64,000 nucleotides of DNA from NCBI RefSeq assembly GCF_009792355.1, contig NZ_CP047045.1, positions 2,010,501-2,074,500 of the forward strand, given 5' to 3'. The DNA is from Terricaulis silvestris (GTDB lineage Bacteria; Pseudomonadota; Alphaproteobacteria; Caulobacterales; Aquidulcibacteraceae). Positions 26,902-33,406 of this stretch are shown in pieces. Under the pieces are notes generated by a model that saw only the letters and a program-made list of their open reading frames with translations, did not search any database and was not told where the DNA came from. Position numbers and translations under genes: made by a program. Every line of letters begins with the position of its first letter. Positions within the stretch are counted from its first letter, which is position 1.

Positions 26902-27928
26902 TCTGAGACTGCACCCGCGCCGGGTTCTCGATCATCTCGAAGAAGTCGTCGATGTAGCGCTGCGCTTCGCGGCGCTTGCTTTCGGTTAAGCGAGGTTCAT
27001 TGGCGATGACGGCTGTCAGTTGCGCACGGCGAGCGCGGAACGTTTCGATCGCGGCGGGAATTTCGGCGTTGTGCCGGCACATCCCGCGATAGAGCCGGGT
27101 CCGGATATTGTTGATCGGGAGCCCTTCGGGAACCGCTGCGTAGGGCGCGTCGGCAAAGCCCGAACCATCGAAATCGTACGGCACCGGGATCACGGCTTGG
27201 CGTGACTCTTGGGTTGCCGCGAGCAGCTTGCTGTTGTGGCAGCAATCTTCGCCCGGCACGCCGGTGACCAAATCCCAATCGAGATTGCCGATCATCATTT
27301 GAAACAGCACGTACCGCGCAGTGGCGGCCGCATCGAGATGCGGGGTACGAACGCCGCCCGTCATCACGTCTAACGCGACACGCTGATTGCGGTCGGCGAC
27401 GTCGTCGATGTCCTCGATTAGAAAGTTGAACTGGGTCTCGTCACGGCGCCGACCCTCCGTGTCGCGATAGGTCACGCGTAGAGGACGCACGCGATAACTC
27501 AATGGCGTGATCTCGTTATAAAGCCGATAGGCCAGATATTCGTGGACGATGATCTGCTCGTAGTTGCGGCTCGGACGGCAGGTCGTCACCAGCTTAAGAC
27601 GGTTCTGTCCTTGCAGCACTGTGCCGCCCAACGTGTCCGCGTCGAAGTCCAATCGCAGTGGCGGAAACGCACAATAGCCGCGTGTGCGACGCGAGAGCCC
27701 TCGTGCCGACAGTGCGATCTCGAAGCGCGACGGTTCGCCGGCGCCGATCAAGGTCACAACGGCCGGATGCGGATCGGTGCTGCGCGGCGCCTGGCGGAGC
27801 AGCGTCGACAGCGGCGCCTCGATCGTCAGCTCGAGCTCTGTGTCCGTCGAAAACAGCGCCGTTTGCGCGGATGCCTGGCCAGCAAACGAAAGAGCGGCCG
27901 CCACCGCCAATAAAGCCAACCATCTCAT
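26879..27928 (-). CDS. Exported protein with faint kinase-fold (CotH/HipA-like) motifs
   Basis: The 349-residue product has a Sec signal peptide cleaved near AGQASAQ. A conserved-looking core has RLKLVTTCR, then HEYLAYRLYNEITPLSYRVR. The segments FQMMIGNLDWD and PVPYDFDGSGF sit about 50 residues apart, and this spacing recalls the catalytic loop and metal loop of atypical kinases such as CotH and HipA. A CRHNAEIP element and paired cysteines (GEDCCHN) are also present. This is a weak motif match, not a family assignment. It is convergent with the phosphatase gene, overlapping it by 23 bases. Confidence 0.72.
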   Translation of the reverse strand: MRWLALLAVAAALSFAGQASAQTALFSTDTELELTIEAPLSTLLRQAPRSTDPHPAVVTLIGAGEPSRFEIALSARGLSRRTRGYCAFPPLRLDFDADTLGGTVLQGQNRLKLVTTCRPSRNYEQIIVHEYLAYRLYNEITPLSYRVRPLRVTYRDTEGRRRDETQFNFLIEDIDDVADRNQRVALDVMTGGVRTPHLDAAATARYVLFQMMIGNLDWDLVTGVPGEDCCHNSKLLAATQESRQAVIPVPYDFDGSGFADAPYAAVPEGLPINNIRTRLYRGMCRHNAEIPAAIETFRARRAQLTAVIANEPRLTESKRREAQRYIDDFFEMIENPARVQSQIIQRCRG

Positions 27929-27999
27929 GGCGCCCTCCCAGAACGGACTCGAGCCACTATGGGCAAGGATGAGCTTGGCTGGAAGTCCGCCGATGACAT

Positions 28000-28093
28000 G
28001 GGATGGCCTACCATCCGAAGCTCGCGGGTGGAGCGCGCAGTCCTCCTACGCCAAGGCTTCGGAGGACATCCCACGCGCTGCACGAGCGTAGGA
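28000..28093. repeat. Palindromic repeat directly 3' of tRNA-Val (copy 1)
   Basis: This stretch matches the one at 31209-31305. The shared core is CCATCCGAAGCTCGCG, then later GGCTTCGGAGGAC. The two are arms of an inverted repeat (TCCGAAGC with GCTTCGGA). The repeat begins immediately after the CCA end of the tRNA, reading along the minus strand. Confidence 0.7.
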
Positions 28094-28168
28094 TGGTGGG
28101 CGGTGAGGGGATCGAACCCCCGACCCTCTCCGTGTAAAGGAGACGCTCTACCGCTGAGCTAACCGCCC
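28094..28168 (-). tRNA. tRNA-Val (TAC)
   Basis: The minus strand forms a 75-base cloverleaf including an encoded CCA. The acceptor GGGCGGT pairs with ACCGCCC. The D arm has AGCTCAGCGGTAGAGC. The anticodon stem TCTCC/GGAGA encloses TTTACAC with anticodon TAC, and the T loop is TTCGATC. Copy 1 of a repeat follows its 3' end. Confidence 0.97.
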
Positions 28169-28179
28169 CTGTCCATTGG

Positions 28180-28986
28180 CTATCTGCCGGCCTTCCCTCT
28201 GGCCGTCCGCGCAATCCCGCGCAAGGGCGCCGTGAGCTCTGTGCCGCAGACCTTGCAGTGACGCGCATCGAGATCGTGTCGATCCGCGCCGCACTCGGTG
28301 CAGCGGACAATCTTTTTCTCCGGCGCGAAGGCCTTTTGAGCGATCGAGAAAAAGAGACTGATGCCGGTGATCATCAACACAATGGTGAAGATGCGCCCGC
28401 CCGCGGTCCCCAAGGTTATGTCGCCATAGCCGGTCGTCGTGAGCGAGGTGACCACGAAATACATGGCATCGACGAAATTGTTCAGCCCAGGATGGTGACC
28501 CAAGAACAGCGCCTGCGTCACGCCGGCGGCGAGGAAGATGAAGACGACCATCGTGACGATCGCCTTGCTCAGCTCCTCCACGTAGGTGTCATCCCAACGC
28601 CCGCGCGCCAGCACGTTCCAGAAGCGCTCGCTGTGCACCAGCGTCCACAGCCGCAGAATGCGCAGGAAGCCCCAATTGTAGAGAACGGCGGGGAAAAACA
28701 ACGTCGCCAGCACGATGAGATCGATCCAAGTGGTCGGATATTTCAGCCACCGCCGCAACGTTCCGAACGCGAACAGGCGCGCGAGCAGATCGATGGAGAG
28801 AAAAGCCGCGATGGCGGCGTCAATCAGCCAGAAGTACGGTTGCTCGGCGATGAACTGGCTGCCGATGAAAAAGCCGATGATCAGCAGATCAAGCGCCAGC
28901 AGCACGCCCTGAAAGCGCACGGCCGATTGCGTGTGTCCAAAGTAGAGCGCTCGGACGCGCGAGCGCAGACGATTGCCCGGCTTCAC
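28180..28986 (-). CDS. Voltage-gated-like potassium channel with C-terminal zinc ribbon
   Basis: The 268-residue membrane protein has six hydrophobic segments. An arginine-bearing fourth helix is suggested by WGFLRILRLWTLV. The pore helix and selectivity filter read MYFVVTSLTTTGYGDITLG. After the last helix comes a cytoplasmic zinc ribbon with two CxxC pairs (CTECGADRHD and CKVCGTEL), an unusual addition. The start is GTG 28986, overlapping the stop of the GFA-family gene (GTGA). Potassium selectivity follows from the TTTGYGD filter; gating by voltage or by metal is not shown. Confidence 0.9.
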   Translation of the reverse strand: MKPGNRLRSRVRALYFGHTQSAVRFQGVLLALDLLIIGFFIGSQFIAEQPYFWLIDAAIAAFLSIDLLARLFAFGTLRRWLKYPTTWIDLIVLATLFFPAVLYNWGFLRILRLWTLVHSERFWNVLARGRWDDTYVEELSKAIVTMVVFIFLAAGVTQALFLGHHPGLNNFVDAMYFVVTSLTTTGYGDITLGTAGGRIFTIVLMITGISLFFSIAQKAFAPEKKIVRCTECGADRHDLDARHCKVCGTELTAPLRGIARTARGKAGR

Positions 28987-29441
28987 CCTTGGTTGCTCGT
29001 CATCGTCTTGAAGAACTCGGCCGATGCGGCGTCCTCGCCAGTCTTCTCAGCCGGCACGTCTTCGCAGAACTTAACCCACGGAACGCGGCTCTCGATCCCG
29101 TATTGGATAATGATCGGCGCCGCCTCCGGCTCATCGAGCGTGCCGGTGGTGACGTAGAAGCGCGCGTCCGGCGTGTTGTAAGCGAATGAGAGCGGCGTGC
29201 CGCAATCGCGGCAAAAAGCGCGCGACGCCAGGTTGGAGCTGGCGAACACCGCGGGTTCGCCCTTGGTCCAGGCGAAGTCCGCCTTCTTCGAACCCACGAG
29301 CGCGGCGAACACCCCGCCGGTGGCGCGCTGGCACATGCGGCAGTGGCAGACGTGACTGTTCTCAAGCGGCACGTAGAAGGCGTAGCGCACGGCGCCGCAT
29401 TGGCAGCCGCCGGTGACAACGGGCGTTCGCGTCTCGGTCAT
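28983..29441 (-). CDS. GFA family zinc-binding protein (DUF636)
   Basis: The 152-residue protein shows the glutathione-dependent-formaldehyde-activating (GFA/CENP-V) zinc pattern: CQCGAVRY near residue 13, CHCRMCQRATGG near 33, and CRDCGTPLSF near 78. These would bind two zinc ions. Most members have no proven substrate, and the family name reflects one relative. It is translationally coupled to the channel gene downstream. The start ATG 29441 is clear, and a divergent CoA-transferase gene starts 49 bases away. Confidence 0.9.
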   Translation of the reverse strand: MTETRTPVVTGGCQCGAVRYAFYVPLENSHVCHCRMCQRATGGVFAALVGSKKADFAWTKGEPAVFASSNLASRAFCRDCGTPLSFAYNTPDARFYVTTGTLDEPEAAPIIIQYGIESRVPWVKFCEDVPAEKTGEDAASAEFFKTMTSNQG

Positions 29442-29490
29442 GATGTCGCTCTAGCTCCGTTCGCCGGGGCGAGGCAACGTGCGGCGCATC

Positions 29491-30705
29491 ATGAACACAT
29501 CTCCAACCGCGCTGGCCGGCGTACGCGTGCTCGATCTCTCTCGCGTGCTGGCGGGACCGTGGGCGACGCAGATCCTGGGCGATCTGGGCGCGGACGTGAT
29601 CAAGGTGGAAAAACCCGGCGCCGGCGATGACACGCGCAGCTGGGGTCCGCCCTTCACCACCACGCCCAACGGCGAACGAGGCGACGCCGCCTACTATCTC
29701 GCCGCCAACCGCAACAAGCGCTCGGTGGCGATCGATTTCGCAAAGCCGGAGGGCGCAGCGCTGATCAAAAGACTCGCACCGCAGTGCCAAGTCTTTGTCG
29801 AGAACTTCAAGACCGGCGGGGTGAAGCGCTACGGCCTCGATTACGAGAGCATAGCGGCGCTCAATCCGGCGATCGTCTATTGCTCGATCACCGGTTTTGG
29901 CCAAACCGGCCCGTACGCGAAACGGCCTGGCTACGACTACATGATCCAGGCCATGGGCGGGCTGATGAGCCTCACTGGCGAACCCGACGGTGAGCCGATG
30001 AAATCCGCCGTCGCGGTCGCCGATCTCTTTACAGGCATGTACGCCGTCACGGCCATCCTCGCGGCGCTGCGCCACGCCGAGCGCACCGGCGAAGGTCAGC
30101 ATCTCGATATCTCACTGCTCGATTGCCAGATCGCGATGCTCGCCAATCTCGGCATGAACTATCTGGTCTCAGGCGAGGAGCCAAAGAGGCTCGGCAACGC
30201 ACACGCATCCATTGCGCCTTACCAGGTGTTCGCGACTGCCGACGGACACGTCGTGTTGGCCGTCGGCAATGACGGCCAGTTCCATGATTTCTGTGTGGCT
30301 GCGGGGCTGACTCTGGCCGACGATCCTCGCTTTGCCCACAACGCCGCGCGCGTCGCCAATCGCCTGGCGCTGACGGATGCGATTGGCGCGGCGATGCGGC
30401 AACGGCCGACGGCTGAGTGGATGGGCGCGCTTGAAGCCGCAGGCGTGCCGTGCGGGCCAATCAACACACTGCCGCAAGTGTTCGCCGACCCGCACGTGAT
30501 TGCGCGGCAAGCCGTACACACAATGACGCGCGAGAAAGGCGCTGAAGTCCGGCTTACCGCCAACCCAATCCGCATGAGCAAGACGCCGCCGCGCGCCGAT
30601 CACGCACCGCCTGCGCTAGGCGCAGACACTGACGCGATCCTCGCCACGCTGCTCAACGCCGACGAGATGGAACTTCGTGCGCTGCGGGAAACGGGCGTGA
30701 TCTGA
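29491..30705 (+). CDS. CaiB/BaiF family CoA-transferase
   Basis: Class III CoA-transferase moving CoA between acyl groups; 404 residues from ATG 29491. The N-terminal signature is LAGVRVLDLSRVLAGPWAT with LGADVIKVEKPG. GKxDDTR-type residues follow in GAGDDTRSWGPPF. ANRNKRSVAIDF, PAIVYCSITGFGQTGPY, GYDYMIQAMGGLMSLTG and the VADLFTGMYA segment are typical. A GTG at 29479, closer to a GAGG sequence, is an alternative start. The substrate cannot be told from sequence alone. Confidence 0.93.
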   Translation: MNTSPTALAGVRVLDLSRVLAGPWATQILGDLGADVIKVEKPGAGDDTRSWGPPFTTTPNGERGDAAYYLAANRNKRSVAIDFAKPEGAALIKRLAPQCQVFVENFKTGGVKRYGLDYESIAALNPAIVYCSITGFGQTGPYAKRPGYDYMIQAMGGLMSLTGEPDGEPMKSAVAVADLFTGMYAVTAILAALRHAERTGEGQHLDISLLDCQIAMLANLGMNYLVSGEEPKRLGNAHASIAPYQVFATADGHVVLAVGNDGQFHDFCVAAGLTLADDPRFAHNAARVANRLALTDAIGAAMRQRPTAEWMGALEAAGVPCGPINTLPQVFADPHVIARQAVHTMTREKGAEVRLTANPIRMSKTPPRADHAPPALGADTDAILATLLNADEMELRALRETGVI

Positions 30706-30726
30706 CATGTCATTGCAGCAATGCGA

Positions 30727-30751
30727 GGAACTGCCGCCAAGGCGGGACGTT
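30727..30751 (+). promoter_or_regulatory. EcfG-type (general stress response) promoter candidate
   Basis: GGAAC (30727-30731) is followed after 16 bases by CGTT (30748-30751), an exact match to the alphaproteobacterial EcfG sigma pattern GGAAC-N16/17-CGTT. It lies 33 bases before the start of the glycine-zipper lipoprotein gene. Confidence 0.65.
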
Positions 30752-30784
30752 TAGGGCGACTGAGTTCCAGTGAGGAGAAACTCT

Positions 30785-31138
30785 ATGCGTCTAACGCTTA
30801 TAGCACTTGCGGCAGCGGGCCTGTTGGCCACTGCATGTACACAATCCGGCAATGTTGAGCGTGGCGCAGCGACGGGCGCGGTGCTTGGCGGCGTGGCTGG
30901 CGCAGTGATCGGCAACAACACCGGCGACGGCGACGCGGCGCAGGGCGCCGCGATCGGCGCGGCCATTGGCGCGGCAGGCGGCGCCTATGCCGGTTGCGTG
31001 CGCGACGGCGGCTGCGGCGCGAACAACGGCCAACAAGTGAACCGCCGCCAATCGTACGACGCCCGCAGCGGCCGCTATTACTTCCAAGACCCGCGTTCGG
31101 GTCGTTGGTACTACGAAAACGGCGACCCCTACCCGTAG
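30785..31138 (+). CDS. Glycine-zipper lipoprotein
   Basis: The 117-residue product starts at ATG 30785 after GAGGAGAAA. It has a signal peptide with lipobox LLATAC. A glycine-zipper segment (GAVLGGVAGAVIGNNTG and GAAIGAAIGAAGGAYAG, about residues 32-72) suits membrane insertion, as in YMGG/OmpA-like and Rick_17kDa-type lipoproteins. The C-terminal part is Tyr/Arg-rich (SGRYYFQDPRSGRWYYENG). An EcfG-like promoter is upstream and a clear terminator downstream, so it is a single-gene unit, possibly stress-induced. Confidence 0.88.
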   Translation: MRLTLIALAAAGLLATACTQSGNVERGAATGAVLGGVAGAVIGNNTGDGDAAQGAAIGAAIGAAGGAYAGCVRDGGCGANNGQQVNRRQSYDARSGRYYFQDPRSGRWYYENGDPYP

Positions 31139-31159
31139 GGTCTTCCTTAACGTACAAGA

Positions 31160-31189
31160 ACGCCGCGTTCCGGAAGGAGCGCGGCGTTT
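31160..31189 (+). terminator. Rho-independent terminator after the glycine-zipper gene
   Basis: An eight-base-pair stem ACGCCGCG (31160-31167) with CGCGGCGT (31180-31187) and a 12-base loop is followed by T residues. It lies 21 bases past the stop codon. Confidence 0.8.
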
Positions 31190-31208
31190 CTCATTGGGCG
31201 TGCTCTGG

Positions 31209-31305
31209 ACGGCCTGCCATCCGAAGCTCGCGCGGGTGAGCTACGGTCCTCTTTCGCCTGGGCTTCGGAGGACGACCATCCTCCACTCGCTTCGTGAGCG
31301 AAGGA
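31209..31305. repeat. Palindromic repeat directly 3' of tRNA-Pro (copy 2)
   Basis: Second copy of the element at 28000-28093, with the same CCATCCGAAGCTCGCG core and GGCTTCGGAGGAC arm. The tRNA-proximal part forms a further hairpin from ACCATCCT and AGGATGGT. It also begins exactly at the CCA end of a tRNA. Open frames here on both strands are not genes. Confidence 0.7.
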
Positions 31306-31382
31306 TGGTCGGGGCAGAGGGATTCGAACTCTCGACATCCAGCTCCCAAAGCTGGCGCTCTACCAGGCTGAGCTATACCCCG
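31306..31382 (-). tRNA. tRNA-Pro (TGG)
   Basis: The minus strand forms a 77-base cloverleaf with encoded CCA. The acceptor CGGGGTA pairs with TGCCCCG with one T-G pair. The anticodon stem CCAGC/GCTGG encloses TTTGGGA with anticodon TGG, and the T loop is TTCGAAT. Repeat copy 2 follows. Confidence 0.97.
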
Positions 31383-31428
31383 ACTGGGGCGCCGATCTGC
31401 CATGCGCCAGCGCGCGGGGCAACAATCC

Positions 31429-31917
31429 TCAGCCGGCGAAGATGCGATGCCGCACCCGGTCTCCAGGGCGGATGCCGCGTTCCGCGGCAAGTCCGGCGCG
31501 AATTTCGAGAACGCCGCGCGCCTCACCTGTCGAAGGGATCATGTTTTCCGAATACGGCGTGGTGTGATCGGCGATATTCAGGACTCGGCCGTCCGCTCCG
31601 ATAAAGATGATGTCGAGCGACGATGGCGTATTGCGCATCCAGAACGTCACCCGGCGAGGCTCTGGGAAGTCGAACAGCATGCCGCGATCGTCCGGCAGGG
31701 GCTCGCGGTACATGAGGCCGTGATCGCGCTCCTGGTCGTCGTCCGCGATTTCGACATTGAAGCGCACGGCGCCGCCGGAGGTTTCCACGGTTAGCACTTC
31801 AGTCGGCGCTTCAGGCCCGACGCTTGCGCCACTGGCGGTTTCCGCCGCCTGCTGCGCACAGGCGCTGCCGGCGATTAGCGCGGCGATCGCGATGGCTCGC
31901 AACGTGGTCTTGAGCAT
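31429..31917 (-). CDS. DUF192 family exported protein
   Basis: The 162-residue product has a signal peptide (LIAGSACAQQA, possibly a lipobox) and then the DUF192 pattern. FNVEIADDDQERDHGLMYREPLPDDRGMLFDF is the opening, about residues 54-85. It continues with VTFWMRNTPSSLDIIFIGADGRV and ends YVLEIRAGLAAERGI-like sequence near 145. Structures exist for the family, but its role is unknown. It is monocistronic between two tRNAs. Confidence 0.92.
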   Translation of the reverse strand: MLKTTLRAIAIAALIAGSACAQQAAETASGASVGPEAPTEVLTVETSGGAVRFNVEIADDDQERDHGLMYREPLPDDRGMLFDFPEPRRVTFWMRNTPSSLDIIFIGADGRVLNIADHTTPYSENMIPSTGEARGVLEIRAGLAAERGIRPGDRVRHRIFAG

Positions 31918-31981
31918 GTCCCAGTCCTTCAGTTCGGCGTGCTTCTAGCACGGCCTCTGAACGCGCGATAAGGCGGGAAAG

Positions 31982-32056
31982 TGGCAGGCCCTAGGGGAGT
32001 CGAACCCCTCTTTTCAGGTTGAAAACCTGACGTCCTAACCGATAGACGAAGGGCCC
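31982..32056 (-). tRNA. tRNA-Glu (TTC)
   Basis: The minus strand forms a 75-base cloverleaf with encoded CCA. The acceptor GGGCCCT pairs with AGGGCCT, with a G-U first pair. The anticodon stem TCAGG/CCTGA encloses TTTTCAA with anticodon TTC, and the T loop is TTCGACT. Confidence 0.96.
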
Positions 32057-32140
32057 ACGGAACCACGTGGAAACGCGGGAAGCGGCCATATAGAGGCGCC
32101 CGCCGAGGCTGGCAAGCCGGACCATCCGCCGCTCTCCGGG

Positions 32141-33370
32141 TTAACTGGCGTACCCGCTGCTGGCTGCGGCCTTCGCACCGCCGACCTCAACGAGGGCCTC
32201 TTCCAGATCCGCCAAATAACGCTCGCTCGCCTCCAGGTGCACCGGCGACAGCATCAAATGCAGCGCGGACGGATCGACCAACGCACCGGTGATCCAACCC
32301 TTGTGATGGAGCTTGCCGAGCAGCGCGAATGTGTCGGCCTCCGGATGGCGGAACGCAACGATGCCGAGTTGCGGTTTGCCGAACACCTCGAAGCCAAGTC
32401 GCCTCACCCCCGCCTCCACTTTCTCGCGCGTGTCGGTAACCATCTTCTGCTTGGCGCGATAGCCGTCGACGCCTAGGAAATTGATCACTGCCCACGCCGC
32501 GGCAATTGCGCCGCCAGGGCGCGTACCGGCGAGCGTCGGTGTGATCATGCGCCCAAGCGGCCAGGGGCCGGCGTCGAACGGCATGAATTCCTTCAGCGCC
32601 TCGGTCCGGAAGAAGACGGTCGAGGCGCCCTTCGAGGCGTAACCGTACTTGTGCAGATCGCCCGAGATCGACGACACACCCGGCACGGCAAAATCCCACG
32701 TCGGCAGATCCGCGCCGTTCATCTTCACAAACGGCGCGATGTAGCCGCCGACGCAAGCATCGACGTGCAGCCAGAGCTTCTTGCGCTGCGCGACTTCCCC
32801 CAGCGCTTCAATTGGATCGATCAGGCCGTACGGAAAATTCGGCGAGGATCCGACGATCATGATCGTGTTCTCGTCCGCCGCCGTTTCGATCGCTGCCAGA
32901 TCGGCGAGGCACTCCTTTAGCGGCGTCCGGCGGACTTCTATGTCCATCACCATCGCGGCCTTGTGGAACGCCGGATGCGCCGAGTACGGCGTGACGATGT
33001 TCGCCGGCCCCTTCTGGCCTTTTGATCGCGCGTAATCCCGCGCCGCCTTCACGGCCATGAAGATGGAATCCGTGCCGCCGCTTGTCATGCCGCCCGCCGC
33101 GCCCTTCGGCGCATTGAGCAGCTGCAGCCCGAACGCCACCACTTCGCGTTCCATCCGCGCAAGGCTCGGAAACGCCGCCGGCCCCAAGCCGTTCTCTTCA
33201 GAGAACATGGCGTAGGCGGTCTTCTTCACGCGCTCGATCTCTTCGCCGGCGTTGAAGATGTAGATCGCGGTTTTGCCTTCGCGCCATTTAACATCGCCCG
33301 CGCCCATCTCGCGCATGCGGGGTTCGAGGTCGCTCCAAGGCGTGCCGTGCTGTGGGAAATCCGTGCTCAT
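32141..33370 (-). CDS. PLP-dependent group II decarboxylase family, sphingosine-1-phosphate-lyase-like
   Basis: The 409-residue fold-type I PLP enzyme starts at ATG 33370 (MSTDFPQHG). Signatures are GGMTSGGTDSIFMAVKAARDYAR for phosphate binding, LWLHVDACVGGYIAPF with the cofactor aspartate, and SISGDLHKYGYASKGASTVFFR with the Schiff-base lysine in HKYG. The overall layout, with an early SxENGLGPAAFPSL, is closer to sphingosine-1-phosphate lyase (DPL1 type) than to glutamate or aromatic decarboxylases. Breakdown of a phosphorylated sphingoid base is therefore plausible, but the substrate is inferred. Confidence 0.9.
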   Translation of the reverse strand: MSTDFPQHGTPWSDLEPRMREMGAGDVKWREGKTAIYIFNAGEEIERVKKTAYAMFSEENGLGPAAFPSLARMEREVVAFGLQLLNAPKGAAGGMTSGGTDSIFMAVKAARDYARSKGQKGPANIVTPYSAHPAFHKAAMVMDIEVRRTPLKECLADLAAIETAADENTIMIVGSSPNFPYGLIDPIEALGEVAQRKKLWLHVDACVGGYIAPFVKMNGADLPTWDFAVPGVSSISGDLHKYGYASKGASTVFFRTEALKEFMPFDAGPWPLGRMITPTLAGTRPGGAIAAAWAVINFLGVDGYRAKQKMVTDTREKVEAGVRRLGFEVFGKPQLGIVAFRHPEADTFALLGKLHHKGWITGALVDPSALHLMLSPVHLEASERYLADLEEALVEVGGAKAAASSGYAS

Positions 33371-33406
33371 GCGCTGAACCAAGCACGCGGACGCGCTGGG
33401 TTCAAC

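Noticed and set aside
31194-31604. 136-codon plus-strand frame over tRNA-Pro
   Set aside because: It reads through a tRNA gene and the tRNA-associated repeat. Similar products are widely mispredicted from such repeats.
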